Below are positions 51,597 to 63,175 of a DNA stretch of 64,000 nt, in pieces. The number at the start of each line of letters is the position of its first letter. Within the stretch, counting starts at the first letter, position 1. The stretch lies in assembly GCA_963724385.1 (NCBI GenBank), contig CAVRUJ010000002.1:62001-126000 (forward strand), written 5' to 3'. Source of the stretch: DASXQK01 sp963724385 (GTDB lineage: Bacteria; Pseudomonadota; Alphaproteobacteria; Dongiales; Dongiaceae). A program made the position numbers and the translations under genes. The notes under the pieces were generated by a model. It was given only the letters and a program-made list of their open reading frames with translations, was not told the origin of the DNA and ran no database searches.

Positions 51597-52211
51597 TCAG
51601 TTGGACGAGCCCCCAAGAAGCCGCCAGGCCTCCAGCATCCGCGTCAGGGTCGTGACCCAGCAGGCCGCGCCGAACAGCCAGGCAAGCAGCCCGAAGGCCC
51701 TGGGAAAGAGACAGAGCGCTACGAACAGCGCGATGGTTTCAGCACCTTCAGTCAACCCGCCGACGTAATAGAAGGACTTGGCGCCCCGGGCCCTGGTCTC
51801 GACCCCCCGCCTTGCCGCCAGCACGGCAAAGGCGAGGAAGGAGCTGCCGGTGCCGACAAAGGCGAACAGCAGGAATGCGCCGGGCATGCGATTCTCGGGC
51901 GCCGCCAGCACGAAGCCGAAGACGACCGCGGCGTAGAACAGAAAATCGCAGACGATGTCGAGGTAGCCGCCGAGGTCGCTGGCGCCGGCGCTGCGCGCCA
52001 CCGCGCCGTCGAGCCCGTCGGCAAGCCGGTTGATGAGGATGGCCGCGAGGCCGGCGCCGTAAGCGCCCATGGCCAGAAGAGGAACGGCGAGAAGGCCCAC
52101 GGCGAAGCCGCCGAGCGTCAGCGCGTTGGCCGAAATACCGGCCGCAGCGATCCTGCGGCCGACCGCATCCAGCGGCGGGGTGATCACGGGGCGAAGCGCT
52201 GCGTCGAACAA
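51597..52211 (-). CDS. CDP-alcohol phosphatidyltransferase
   Basis: A 204-residue membrane protein with the defining motif D-G-x2-A-R-x8-G-x3-D-x3-D ('DGLDGAVARSAGASDLGGYLDIVCD') and six hydrophobic helices. It moves an alcohol onto CDP-diacylglycerol; which alcohol (glycerol phosphate, inositol, choline) cannot be told. It lies 34 bases downstream of pssA on the same strand, so it probably belongs to the phospholipid operon psd-pssA-this gene. Confidence 0.85.
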   Translation of the reverse strand: MFDAALRPVITPPLDAVGRRIAAAGISANALTLGGFAVGLLAVPLLAMGAYGAGLAAILINRLADGLDGAVARSAGASDLGGYLDIVCDFLFYAAVVFGFVLAAPENRMPGAFLLFAFVGTGSSFLAFAVLAARRGVETRARGAKSFYYVGGLTEGAETIALFVALCLFPRAFGLLAWLFGAACWVTTLTRMLEAWRLLGGSSN

Positions 52212-52245
52212 GGGGGCCGAGCCCGCTCAGGCCCAGAACGGCAGG

Positions 52246-53037
52246 TCAGCGCATGGCACCGGTCGTGTCCACGGGCTCGGCGATCGGCCGGCGCTGGGCC
52301 AGCCGCCGATAGCTCAACAGGCTGACCGGGATCGAGAGCAGATAGGCGCCGGCGATGCCGAGGAAGGTGACCCAGGGAATGCTGATCACCAGGACGATCA
52401 GCATGCCGATCGCCAGCATAGTCGGAAGCACGGAGCGCGGCGGAACCCTGAGGCGCTTGAAGGAAAATGTGGGAATCCGGCTCACCATCAGGCCGCCGAC
52501 GGCCACCATGACCGGGCCGACGACATAGGGCCTCGCGAGCCAGTCGAAGCCGAAGGCGAAGCTCGCCATCATCGGCGTCAACGCAAGCCCAGCGGCGGCC
52601 GGCGCGGGAACGCCGACGAAGAACCGCCCCGTCCAGGCCGGCAGGTCGGTGTTCTCGAGCTTGGTGTTGAAGCGGGCGAGCCTGAGGCTGCAGCACACGG
52701 CGAACATCAGGCTGATCGCCCAGCCGAGGCCGTTGGCCTCCTGCATGCTCCAGAGGTAGAGCAGGAGGGCCGGCGCAACCCCGAAGCCGATGACGTCCGC
52801 CAGGGAGTCGAGCTCGGCCCCGAATTTGCTCGAGCTTCCGAGCAGCCTGGCGATGCGCCCGTCCAGGCTGTCCAGCACGGCGGCAAGCGCGATCGCCACC
52901 ACGGCCAGCTCCCAATGCCCGATCAGCCCGAGCCGGATGCTGGTCATGCCGGCGCAAAGCGCCAGCAGGGTCAGGATATTGGGGATCAGCCGGTTGAACG
53001 ACTGGTCCCGGAAGCGAGACATAGGCAGGCGCTGCAT
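52246..53037 (-). CDS. pssA: CDP-diacylglycerol-serine O-phosphatidyltransferase
   Basis: A 263-residue integral membrane enzyme. The CDP-alcohol motif is 'LDSLDGRIARLLGSSSKFGAELDSLAD', fitting type II PssA, and hydrophobic helices follow. It makes phosphatidylserine from CDP-diacylglycerol and serine. The psd gene ends one base before it starts, so the two are translationally coupled: PS made here is decarboxylated by Psd to phosphatidylethanolamine. Confidence 0.94.
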   Translation of the reverse strand: MQRLPMSRFRDQSFNRLIPNILTLLALCAGMTSIRLGLIGHWELAVVAIALAAVLDSLDGRIARLLGSSSKFGAELDSLADVIGFGVAPALLLYLWSMQEANGLGWAISLMFAVCCSLRLARFNTKLENTDLPAWTGRFFVGVPAPAAAGLALTPMMASFAFGFDWLARPYVVGPVMVAVGGLMVSRIPTFSFKRLRVPPRSVLPTMLAIGMLIVLVISIPWVTFLGIAGAYLLSIPVSLLSYRRLAQRRPIAEPVDTTGAMR

Positions 53038-53724
53038 CTAGCGTACCTCCGCCAAGCGTGCCGGGCCCTCTCGCGCGAGGTCGGCGATCACCGTCTCGCC
53101 CGCGACCATGGTCTGGCCGACGGCGACCAGCGGGGCCACGCCCTCGGGCAGGTAGATGTCGACACGGCTGCCGAACCGAATCAAGCCGAACCTTTGCCCG
53201 GCCTTGAGCGCCTCGCCCGTCTTGGCGTCGCACCGGATGCGCCGGGCGATCAGCCCGGCGATCTGCACCACGCCCAGGGCCGGCCCGGCATCGGTCGCGA
53301 GTTTCATTGCCTGGCGCTCGTTCAGCTCGCTCGCCTTGTCGAGCGAGGCGTTGAAGAATCGGCCCGGCCGATAGGCGAGCGCGGCGATGCGCCCGTCCGA
53401 AGGGCTGCGGTTCACATGGACATCGAACACGTTCATGAACACGCTGACGCGGGTTCGCGCCGCCTGGCCGAGGTCGAGCTCAGGCGGCGGCATGACCGCC
53501 TGGATGGCGGAAATCACGCCGTCGGCCGGGCTCAAGACCCAGTTCTGCCCGACCGGCGAGACGCGCGCCGGGTCGCGGAAAAAATAAGCACACCACAGGG
53601 TGGCGACAACGGCCACCCAGCCAAGCGGTGTCCAGAGCCAGAACAGGAAGACCGCGACCAGGGCGAACAGCGCGACGAACTTCCACCCGTCGCGGTGCAG
53701 CGGCACCAGGAAACCGTGGGGCAA
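53038..53724 (-). CDS. psd: Phosphatidylserine decarboxylase proenzyme
   Basis: About 228 residues, the short alphaproteobacterial form. 'FFRDPARVSP' and 'LSPADGVISAIQ' are family blocks, 'VFDVHVNRSPSDGRI' carries the substrate-site histidine, and 'FGLIRFGSRVDIYLP' contains the Gly-Ser autocleavage site that yields the pyruvoyl group. It turns phosphatidylserine into phosphatidylethanolamine at the inner membrane. The longest start is TTG at 53724, beside a palindromic repeat; GTG at 53706 is also possible. Operon with pssA. Confidence 0.93.
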   Translation of the reverse strand: MPHGFLVPLHRDGWKFVALFALVAVFLFWLWTPLGWVAVVATLWCAYFFRDPARVSPVGQNWVLSPADGVISAIQAVMPPPELDLGQAARTRVSVFMNVFDVHVNRSPSDGRIAALAYRPGRFFNASLDKASELNERQAMKLATDAGPALGVVQIAGLIARRIRCDAKTGEALKAGQRFGLIRFGSRVDIYLPEGVAPLVAVGQTMVAGETVIADLAREGPARLAEVR

Positions 53725-53738
53725 GACGGGCCGATTGC

Positions 53739-53848
53739 TAGTATCGGATCGCAGAAATTCGTGACTCGGCCTTTGTCGCGAATTTCTGCGTGAATCCGAT
53801 ACTAGAACTCAAGACGATGTGCCGTCTTTCGTCGAAAGTCGGCACTAG
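53739..53848. repeat. Composite palindrome, copy A
   Basis: A 110-base unit with two palindromes: TAGTATCGGAT...ATCCGATACTA with inner arms GCAGAAATTCG/CGAATTTCTGC, then a shorter one, GCCG-ACTTTC type. The same unit, inverted, lies at 58898-59007. It overlaps the stop codon of the LysM gene at 53845. Position suggests a REP/BIME-type element or bidirectional terminator. Confidence 0.8.
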
Positions 53849-55287
53849 GGATTCGCCGTGGCCGGGCCCGGCAGCTTGAAAACCTGCCCAGGATAGATCA
53901 GGTCGGGGTCCGATATCTGGCCCTTGTTGGCCTGATAGATGACAGTGTAGCGGAAGCCGCTGCCGTAGGTGCGGCTCGCGATCAGCCAGAGGCTGTTGCC
54001 GGGTTGGACGACGACGAGCTGATCGCCGGCTGCAACATTGAGCGGCTGGGCTCGGGAGAATGGCAATTCGACGCGAGCCAACACCCGTCCCGAGGCATCC
54101 ACTTCGTCGATCCTAAGGGTGTGCAGGCCCGAGGCGACAATGCCGGCTGGCTTGATGTGCCAGCGCCCGTTGTCGTCGGTGATGGCATTGCCGATGAAAG
54201 TGTTGTCCAGATAAGCGCGCACCTCGGCCTTGGGCGGCGCCTGGCCGCCGATAACGAGCCGGCCGTCAGCGTCGTAGTCCACCGACTCCAGCACCAGTTG
54301 CCCGGAATGGGGCGGGTTGGGCGCCTGCAGCACGGTGCTGCCCTGGTCGCTGCGCGGCACGACCACGGCCAGGGGTTGTTGCGGCTCGGCGGATGCGGTT
54401 TGGGTCTGGCCGGCCACCTTGGGCTGGGGAACCACCACCACCACGATGTCATCGGAGGGAATGGCTTTTCCGCCCGCGGCACTGGCAGTGATCGAGATTT
54501 CATGGTTGCCGGGCGCCAACTTTGTGTCGGGCGTCACCACCCATTCGCCGTTGGCGTTGGCCACGACCTTGCCCAGCACCTGACTGTCGGCCGTGACGGT
54601 CACCTCGCTTTGCGGCGCAGCGCGCCCGGCGACCACGACGCTGCCGTCCGGGCCGACGCGCACGATGTCGAAGCTGGGCTTGATGACCGGCGTCGGCGCC
54701 GCGGTTGCGCCGCTGGACCCAGTCGCACCTGTCGCCGCCGAGGCTGTCGTCGTCGCCGACCCGGTCGTCGCCGACGGGGCGCTGGGCGCGGATGGGACGG
54801 CCGTCGAAGCGGTTGCCGCGGTCTGCCCCGCCGTTCCGGAGGAGGCGCCGGTCGCGGTCCCCGCGGATGGCTGGGCCGTTGTCGCCGTTTGCTGGCTCGT
54901 CCCGCTGGCGGCAGCTGTGCTTGTGGTCGAGGTCGTCGCGCCGCTGGCGGTGGTTCCTGCGGCCGTGGTTCCTGTCGCAGTCGTTGCCGTGCCGGTCGAG
55001 GGCGCGGTCGTGGCGGGCTGGGCCGCCGTCGTCCCCGCCGCCGTTCCGGTCGCGGCCGTTGCCGTTGTGGTCGAGGGGGTAGTCGTCGCGGTCTGGTTCG
55101 CCGTCGTCCCGGTCGTGGTGCCGGCCGCTGTCGCGGTGCTCCCCGCGGTGCCGGTCGTTCCGGCGGCCGGTGCCAGGGCGGGGGCGGTGTTGTCCCCCAC
55201 CTCGTTGCGGTTGATGGCGTAGTTCAGCAACAGGGCCGCGACGATGACCGCGGCTCCCATGGCTGCCAGGATTGCGAACCTATTCAA
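53845..55287 (-). CDS. LysM-domain protein with low-complexity linker
   Basis: A 480-residue envelope protein. An N-terminal signal anchor 'FAILAAMGAAVIVAALLLNYAI' is followed by about 160 residues almost only of Thr, Ala, Gly and Ser (low complexity, likely disordered). Two bacterial Ig-like repeats follow ('VVVAGRAAPQSEVTVTADSQVLG', 'LVIGGQAPPKAEVRAYLDNTFIG') and a C-terminal LysM domain ('VVQPGNSLWLIASRTYGSGFRYTVIYQANKG'). LysM binds peptidoglycan, so it bridges the inner membrane and the wall. The stop overlaps a palindromic repeat. Confidence 0.85.
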   Translation of the reverse strand: MNRFAILAAMGAAVIVAALLLNYAINRNEVGDNTAPALAPAAGTTGTAGSTATAAGTTTGTTANQTATTTPSTTTATAATGTAAGTTAAQPATTAPSTGTATTATGTTAAGTTASGATTSTTSTAAASGTSQQTATTAQPSAGTATGASSGTAGQTAATASTAVPSAPSAPSATTGSATTTASAATGATGSSGATAAPTPVIKPSFDIVRVGPDGSVVVAGRAAPQSEVTVTADSQVLGKVVANANGEWVVTPDTKLAPGNHEISITASAAGGKAIPSDDIVVVVVPQPKVAGQTQTASAEPQQPLAVVVPRSDQGSTVLQAPNPPHSGQLVLESVDYDADGRLVIGGQAPPKAEVRAYLDNTFIGNAITDDNGRWHIKPAGIVASGLHTLRIDEVDASGRVLARVELPFSRAQPLNVAAGDQLVVVQPGNSLWLIASRTYGSGFRYTVIYQANKGQISDPDLIYPGQVFKLPGPATANP

Positions 55288-55352
55288 GACCCCTCGCCAA
55301 ATTGTTGGAAAATCAATGCCCTCAAACTAATACTTCGGAGGGCGCCGCGCAA

Positions 55353-56273
55353 TCAATTGAAACCGGCCGCCCGCGCCTTGGCGGCGGGATTCGAGATGGG
55401 CGGCAGGCTTTCCAGATATGTGGCGATGGCCTCCCGGTCGGCGTCCGTCATCTTGCTGGTGCCGCGGTCGACCACCTCGCCCATCACGCTGCCAACGGCA
55501 TCGCCATTGGGCAGCATCCCGCTGCGGAGCAGGCGCAAGAGCTGGCCGTGGGACCAGCCGCCGACGCCGGTCGCCTTGTCGGGCGTGATGTTGGGCGCCT
55601 TGTGGCCGTCCGGCCCTTCGGCGGTGCCGGAGAAGGACGCGTCGGTCTCGAGCCCGCCGAGCGACCCGCGCGGCGTATGGCATTCCCCGCAATGGCCCAG
55701 CGCCAGCACCAGATAAGCGCCGCGGTTCCAGACCGCGCTCTTGGTCTTGTCGGGCTGGTAGGGCCCCGGCGAAAAATTCAGCCAGCGCCAGAAGACCTGG
55801 AGAAAGCGCCAGGAGAATGGAAAATCAACGTCATGGGGCCGGCTGGCAACCGCCGCCGGCGGGAGAGAGAAGATATAGGCCTTGAGATCCAGGAGATCGG
55901 CATCCGTGATCAAGGTGAAGGACGGGTAGGGAAAGACGGGGAAGAGATGGGTCCCGTCGGGGCGCAGCCCTTCGCGCAGGGCCTGGATGAAATCCGCATC
56001 GCTCCAGGAACCAATTCCGTTGACGGGATCGGGGGTGACGTTCGGGCCATAGAAGGTTCCGAACGGGGTCTTCAGGGCCGGTCCGCCGGCGAGAAGCTGG
56101 CCGCCATGTTCGGGATCGCTGTGGCAGGCGGCGCAGCCAGCGACGGCAAAGAGATAGGCGCCCCTGGCGACAGCGCCGGCATCGCCGGCACGGGCCAGCC
56201 CCGGCGCAAGGCTGGCCAGCAAGGCGCAGAGCAAGGCCAGCAGCCGGACGGGAGGATCACGGGGGCGAAGCAT
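55353..56273 (-). CDS. Dihaem cytochrome c
   Basis: About 306 residues. The signal peptide 'LLALLCALLASLAPGLARA' precedes two cytochrome c domains: C-A-A-C-H in 'AVAGCAACHSD' and C-G-E-C-H in 'LGHCGECHTP', each with a distal Met-bearing region ('MLPNGDAVGSVMGEVVDRGTSKM'). It resembles the c-type subunits that pass electrons from periplasmic dehydrogenases to the respiratory chain. No dehydrogenase is adjacent, so its partner is unknown. Start is the ATG at 56273 or possibly 56291. Confidence 0.87.
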   Translation of the reverse strand: MLRPRDPPVRLLALLCALLASLAPGLARAGDAGAVARGAYLFAVAGCAACHSDPEHGGQLLAGGPALKTPFGTFYGPNVTPDPVNGIGSWSDADFIQALREGLRPDGTHLFPVFPYPSFTLITDADLLDLKAYIFSLPPAAVASRPHDVDFPFSWRFLQVFWRWLNFSPGPYQPDKTKSAVWNRGAYLVLALGHCGECHTPRGSLGGLETDASFSGTAEGPDGHKAPNITPDKATGVGGWSHGQLLRLLRSGMLPNGDAVGSVMGEVVDRGTSKMTDADREAIATYLESLPPISNPAAKARAAGFN

Positions 56274-56432
56274 CGCCGCGCCAGATAGCATCGCCCAGCG
56301 ACAGCCCGCGAATCACGGCTCCGTGACGCCGGAAAATACGCTTCGCTGGTCCCGGACCCAACGCTTGGCGCTTCACATCGGCTTGCGGCTCGTTTAGACA
56401 ACTGCCCTTCCCCACGCGCGCAAGGCTGGTTC

Positions 56433-57017
56433 ATGCCCTTCGCCTCATCCCTCTGCGTCTATTGCGGCAGCGGCCTCGGCATCGACAGCCGGCACGCCGA
56501 GGCAGCTCGGGCGCTGGGCCGGCGCATGGCTGAGAGCAGGATTCGCCTCGTCTATGGCGGTGCGCGCGTCGGCCTCATGGGGGTGCTGGCTGACGCGGCG
56601 CTCGCCGCCGGGGGCAAGGTGGTGGGCATTCTTCCCGGCCATCTCGACAAGGTCGAGCTCGGCCATCGCGGGGCGACGGAGTTTCACATCGTCGCCAGCA
56701 TGCATGAGCGCAAGAACAAGATGTTCGAGATGTCGGACGCCTTCGCCGTGCTTGCCGGCGGCTTCGGCACCTTGGACGAGGCTTTCGAGATCCTCACCTG
56801 GCGCAAGCTCGGCCTCCATGACAAGCCGGTGTTCCTGGTCGACATCGCCGGCTATTGGCGGCCGCTGCTGGCACTCGTCGATCACATGGTCGGCCAAGGC
56901 TACGCCAGCCCGGCGGACCGCCGGCTCTACACGGTGGTAAGCAGCGTCGAGGCGCTGATCCCGGCCCTCGGGGCGGCGCCGCGGCCCAAGCTGCCCCCCC
57001 AGCCCGAGCGTTTGTAA
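56433..57017 (+). CDS. LOG-family (TIGR00730) protein
   Basis: A 194-residue protein of the LOG/YgdH group, which hydrolyses nucleoside monophosphates (plant LOG releases cytokinin). 'LCVYCGSGLG' opens the Rossmann fold and 'MHERKNKMFEMSDAFAVLAGGFGTLDEAFEILTW' is the active region. The usual 'PGGxGT' motif here reads 'AGGFGT', a Pro-to-Ala change, while the catalytic Glu and Arg-Lys remain. Transcribed toward icd, 79 bases away. Confidence 0.85.
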   Translation: MPFASSLCVYCGSGLGIDSRHAEAARALGRRMAESRIRLVYGGARVGLMGVLADAALAAGGKVVGILPGHLDKVELGHRGATEFHIVASMHERKNKMFEMSDAFAVLAGGFGTLDEAFEILTWRKLGLHDKPVFLVDIAGYWRPLLALVDHMVGQGYASPADRRLYTVVSSVEALIPALGAAPRPKLPPQPERL

Positions 57018-57096
57018 GGATAGCCCTCCCGCATGCTGGCCTCGAACGCCCGGGCTCGGCTATGATCCCGCGCCCTCCAGACAGGACTCCCCGCGC

Positions 57097-58311
57097 ATGA
57101 AAAAGATCAAGGTCGCTGAGCCGGTCGTCGAGCTCGACGGCGACGAGATGACGCGCATCATCTGGCGCTTCATCAAGGAGAAGCTGATCCTGCCCTATCT
57201 CGATATCGATCTTCTCTACTTCGACCTCGGCATCGAGAGCCGGGACGCCAGCGCCGACCAGATCACCATCGATGCCGCCAACGCCATCAAGCAGCACCGC
57301 GTCGGCGTCAAATGCGCCACCATCACCCCGGACGAGGCGCGGGTGAAGGAGTTCGGCCTGAAGAAGATGTGGAAATCGCCCAACGGGACGATCCGCAACA
57401 TCCTCGACGGCACCGTCTTCCGCCAGCCGATCATCTGCCGCAACGTGCCCCGCCTGGTGCCGGGCTGGACCCGACCCATCGTCATCGGCCGCCATGCCTT
57501 CGGCGACCAGTACCGGGCGACGGACGTAATCATCCCGGGCAAGGGCCGGCTCACGCTCCGTTTCGCGCCGGCAGACGGCAGCCCGCCCGTCGAATACCCG
57601 GTCTATGATTTTCCCAGCGCCGGCGTGGCGCTTGGAATGTACAACCTCGACGAATCGATCCGCGGCTTCGCCCGCGCCTGTTTGAACTATGGGCTCACGA
57701 TCGGCTGGCCCGTCTATCTCTCGACCAAGAACACGATCCTCAAGACCTATGACGGACGCTTCAAGGACCTCTTCCAAGAGGTCTTCGACAAGGAGTTCGC
57801 CGCGGCCTTCAAGGCGAAGAACATCGTCTACGAGCACCGCCTGATCGACGACATGGTGGCGAGCGCCCTCAAATGGAGTGGCGGCTTCGTCTGGGCCTGC
57901 AAGAACTACGACGGCGACGTGCAGTCGGACACGGTGGCCCAGGGTTTCGGCTCCCTTGGGCTCATGACCTCGGTGCTGCTGTCGCCTTCCGGCGACGTGG
58001 TCGAGGCCGAGGCGGCGCATGGCACCGTGACCCGGCATTTCCGCGAGTACCAGAAGGGCAAGGAGACCTCGACCAACCCGATCGCCTCCATCTATGCCTG
58101 GACGCGCGGACTCTGGTACCGCGGCAAGTTCGACCGCACGCCCGAGCTGCAACGCTTCGCCGAGACCCTGGAACGGGTCTGCGTCGAGACGGTGGAGGCC
58201 GGCTTCATGACCAAGGATCTGGCGCTCCTCATCAGCCCCCAGCAGACATGGCTCACCACCGGCCAGTTCCTCGACAAACTCGACCACAACCTCAACAAAG
58301 CCATGGTATGA
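57097..58311 (+). CDS. icd: NADP-dependent isocitrate dehydrogenase
   Basis: A 404-residue enzyme of the dimeric type. Blocks include 'VELDGDEMTRIIWRFIKEKLI', 'CATITPDEARVKEFGLKKMWKSPNGTIRNILDGTVFR' with substrate-binding Arg and Ser, 'YDGRFKDLFQEVF', and 'CKNYDGDVQSDTVAQGFGSLGLM' with the metal Asp. It converts isocitrate to 2-oxoglutarate and CO2 with NADP+ in the TCA cycle. The length and mitochondrial-like pattern match alphaproteobacterial ICD. The isomerase gene starts 4 bases later. Confidence 0.97.
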   Translation: MKKIKVAEPVVELDGDEMTRIIWRFIKEKLILPYLDIDLLYFDLGIESRDASADQITIDAANAIKQHRVGVKCATITPDEARVKEFGLKKMWKSPNGTIRNILDGTVFRQPIICRNVPRLVPGWTRPIVIGRHAFGDQYRATDVIIPGKGRLTLRFAPADGSPPVEYPVYDFPSAGVALGMYNLDESIRGFARACLNYGLTIGWPVYLSTKNTILKTYDGRFKDLFQEVFDKEFAAAFKAKNIVYEHRLIDDMVASALKWSGGFVWACKNYDGDVQSDTVAQGFGSLGLMTSVLLSPSGDVVEAEAAHGTVTRHFREYQKGKETSTNPIASIYAWTRGLWYRGKFDRTPELQRFAETLERVCVETVEAGFMTKDLALLISPQQTWLTTGQFLDKLDHNLNKAMV

Positions 58312-58315
58312 GCCG

Positions 58316-58867
58316 ATGAGAATGACCCTGATGTCCGCCGTCCTCGCCGCCACGCTCGCTCTCACCATGCGCAGCGCCAAGGCCTTCGACCCCGAGAACA
58401 CCCTCTACATGGACCTGAAGGATGGGCGGGTGGTGATCGAGCTCAGGCCCGACCTCGCGCCCAAGACGGTGGCGCGGATGAAACAGCTCGTGCGCCAGCA
58501 TTTCTTCGACGGCATCGTCTTCCACCGGGTCATCGAGGGCTTCATGGCCCAGACCGGCGATCCCACGGGAACGGGTTATGGCGGCTCGGGCCAGAAGCTG
58601 CCGGCGGAATTCTCCAACGCCCATCACCTCCGCGGCACGGTCTCCATGGCCCGGGCCCAGGATCCCAACAGCGCCGACAGCCAGTTCTTCATCTGCTTCG
58701 AGGCGCAGCCCGGGCTCGACGGCCAATACACCATCTGGGGCCAGGTCACCCAGGGCATGGAATTCGTCGACAAGATCAAGCGGGGCGACCCGAACAACAA
58801 CGGCATGGTCGAGGCGCCGCAGGACAAGATCATCCGCATGCAGGTGGCGGCTGATGTGAAGCCGTAA
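58316..58867 (+). CDS. Cyclophilin-type peptidyl-prolyl isomerase, exported
   Basis: A 183-residue cyclophilin. A signal peptide 'LMSAVLAATLALTMRSAKA' marks it as periplasmic. The domain has 'LAPKTVARMKQLVRQHFFDGIVFHRVIEGFMAQTGDPTGTGYGGSG' with catalytic Arg and Gln, 'HLRGTVSMARAQDPNSADSQFFI', and 'LDGQYTIWGQVTQGMEFVD'. It helps fold exported proteins by speeding Pro bond rotation. It is 4 bases after icd, so the two may be co-transcribed despite different places of action. Confidence 0.92.
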   Translation: MRMTLMSAVLAATLALTMRSAKAFDPENTLYMDLKDGRVVIELRPDLAPKTVARMKQLVRQHFFDGIVFHRVIEGFMAQTGDPTGTGYGGSGQKLPAEFSNAHHLRGTVSMARAQDPNSADSQFFICFEAQPGLDGQYTIWGQVTQGMEFVDKIKRGDPNNNGMVEAPQDKIIRMQVAADVKP

Positions 58868-58897
58868 GCACGCCGCATTCGCGGCCTGCTGGCGCCC

Positions 58898-59007
58898 TAG
58901 TACCGACTTTCGCAGAAAGTCGGTACATCGTTTTGGGCTTTAGTATCGGATTCACGCAGAAATTCTCGACGATGCGCGAGTCACGAATTTCTGCGATCCG
59001 ATACTAG
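58898..59007. repeat. Composite palindrome, copy B (inverted)
   Basis: The reverse complement of the unit at 53739-53848: TAGTACCGACTTTC...GAAAGTCGGTAC, then TAGTATCGGAT...ATCCGATACTA with inner GCAGAAATTC arms. Sequence differs at several bases in the loop. It sits between the isomerase end and the channel gene end, convergent, so a bidirectional terminator role fits. Confidence 0.8.
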
Positions 59008-59015
59008 GCCGGACC

Positions 59016-60191
59016 CTACGAAGCCGGCGGCTCCTTCGGCTTCGCCTCTCCGCCAAGGCGGCCCTCGGCCACTTGGACCACCCGCTGCCGGATCTCCGGG
59101 AACTCGTCCATGAGCTTGCGGAAGTCGCCGGCCTCGAGCGACAGAAGCTGCGTCTCGGTGTGGGCGGTGACCGTCGCGGTGCGCTGGGTATCCCTGAGCA
59201 GGGCGATCTCGCCGAAGAACTGGCCGGCCCTGAGGCGGACGGGATGCGGCTGGACGTCCACCTCCACCTCGCCGCTCATGATGAAGAACATCGCGGTGGC
59301 CGGCTCGCCGCGCCGGACGATGGCGTAGTGCGCCGGCACGATTTCGGGCTTCAAGAGCCGGGCGATGGCCGCGATCCCCGATGCATCCAGCCCGCTGAAC
59401 AGCGGCACCTTGGCGACCGTGTTCCAGGTGACGACGAAATCGCGCCGGCGAATCTCGCTGGCGAAGCCCGTGGCGAGGATGCCGGCGGGAACCGCGAACA
59501 TGGCGATGCCCAACAGCATGATGCCGCCGGCGAAAAGGCGGCCAAGCGGCGTGATCGGGAACATGTCGCCATAGCCAACTGTGGCGATGGTGACGATGGC
59601 CCACCAGCAGCTGGCGGGAATGCTGCTGAAGAGCTGCGGCTGGGCGTCATGCTCGAGGGTGTACATCAGCGTCGCGGCCAGCAGGAGCAGGACCAGCATC
59701 ACCGTGAGCGCCGCGAACAGCGAACGGCTCTCGTTGCGGAACACGGTCAGGACCAGCGGCAAGGCCGGCGCGTAGCGGGCGATCTTGAGCACGGCCAACA
59801 CGGCCGCAAGGCGCGGCAGGCTGGGGCCGAGCCAGCCCAGCGCGTGGGCGAGCTGGGGCAGGACGACGAGAGCATCGATGACCCCCAAGGGCGAACGCAG
59901 ATAGTCCAGCGCTGCCGCGCCCGGCGTTTCCTCCGCCGCCGGATCGCGCGCGGTGGCGGCGACGATCCGGGCCGGGTATTCGACCAGGAACACGACGAAG
60001 GCCGCGATCGAAAGGCGGCCGAGCCAGAGCTGCATGACCTGAGAGAGGTCGTTGACGGTGTCCCAGACAGCGGCGACGACGCTGGCAGTTATCGCCGCCA
60101 AAAGCAGGGTCTCGGCCAGACGGGCAGACCAGCCGCTGTGCTCGGGCGGATTGAGGATGCCGTAGAGCGTGGCGCGGAAGTTCCCCGCCAT
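59016..60191 (-). CDS. Cyclic-nucleotide-gated K+ channel
   Basis: A 391-residue inner membrane channel of the MlotiK1 type. Six helices are followed by the pore with 'WAIVTIATVGYGDMFP', the T-V-G-Y-G-D selectivity filter for K+. The C-terminal cyclic-nucleotide-binding domain has 'LRAGQFFGEIALLRDTQRTATVTAH', matching the phosphate-binding cassette F-G-E-I-A-L...R-T-A with the Arg that grips cAMP. It should open on cAMP binding. The start ATG at 60191 is 13 bases after the alaS stop. A class III cyclase lies at 7574 in this window. Confidence 0.93.
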   Translation of the reverse strand: MAGNFRATLYGILNPPEHSGWSARLAETLLLAAITASVVAAVWDTVNDLSQVMQLWLGRLSIAAFVVFLVEYPARIVAATARDPAAEETPGAAALDYLRSPLGVIDALVVLPQLAHALGWLGPSLPRLAAVLAVLKIARYAPALPLVLTVFRNESRSLFAALTVMLVLLLLAATLMYTLEHDAQPQLFSSIPASCWWAIVTIATVGYGDMFPITPLGRLFAGGIMLLGIAMFAVPAGILATGFASEIRRRDFVVTWNTVAKVPLFSGLDASGIAAIARLLKPEIVPAHYAIVRRGEPATAMFFIMSGEVEVDVQPHPVRLRAGQFFGEIALLRDTQRTATVTAHTETQLLSLEAGDFRKLMDEFPEIRQRVVQVAEGRLGGEAKPKEPPAS

Positions 60192-60204
60192 CGCCGGCGC
60201 CCTT

Positions 60205-62880
<2,676 letters not shown>

Positions 62881-63079
62881 CTCGGCTTCGTCAATCCTTC
62901 AGTGCCTGGCTCGGCCCCCGGACGGCCCCGGCAGGCTTCGCGCCGGCCGGGCCGGCCAGCGCTGTCCTCGTGAATTTGGTGGAAATCCCGGGCGCCAGCA
63001 AGCCCAGAGCCCGATTCACGGGTCAACTTGGATGAAGCTGATGCGATCTTGCTCTATGGCCTGCATGCGGCCCAAAAGG

Positions 63080-63109
63080 AAAACGCGCGACGGGGGCATC
63101 GCGCGTTTT
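63080..63109 (-). terminator. Rho-independent terminator after recA
   Basis: A perfect 11-base stem AAAACGCGCGA/TCGCGCGTTTT with an 8-base loop. Read on the minus strand it lies about 65 bases after the recA stop and is followed by a T-rich run (TTTTCCTTTT). It should end recA transcription before alaS. Confidence 0.88.
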
Positions 63110-63175
63110 CGGCCGAGCCGGCAGCGGAGAGGAGGCCGCCGCCGCTCCGGTTGCAAGTGGCTGCGGAACCCGAGG

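Noticed and set aside
52069..53793. 574-codon plus-strand frame antisense to pssA and psd
   Set aside because: Its composition is Arg/Gly/Pro/His-rich without domains, and the minus strand holds two clear phospholipid genes.
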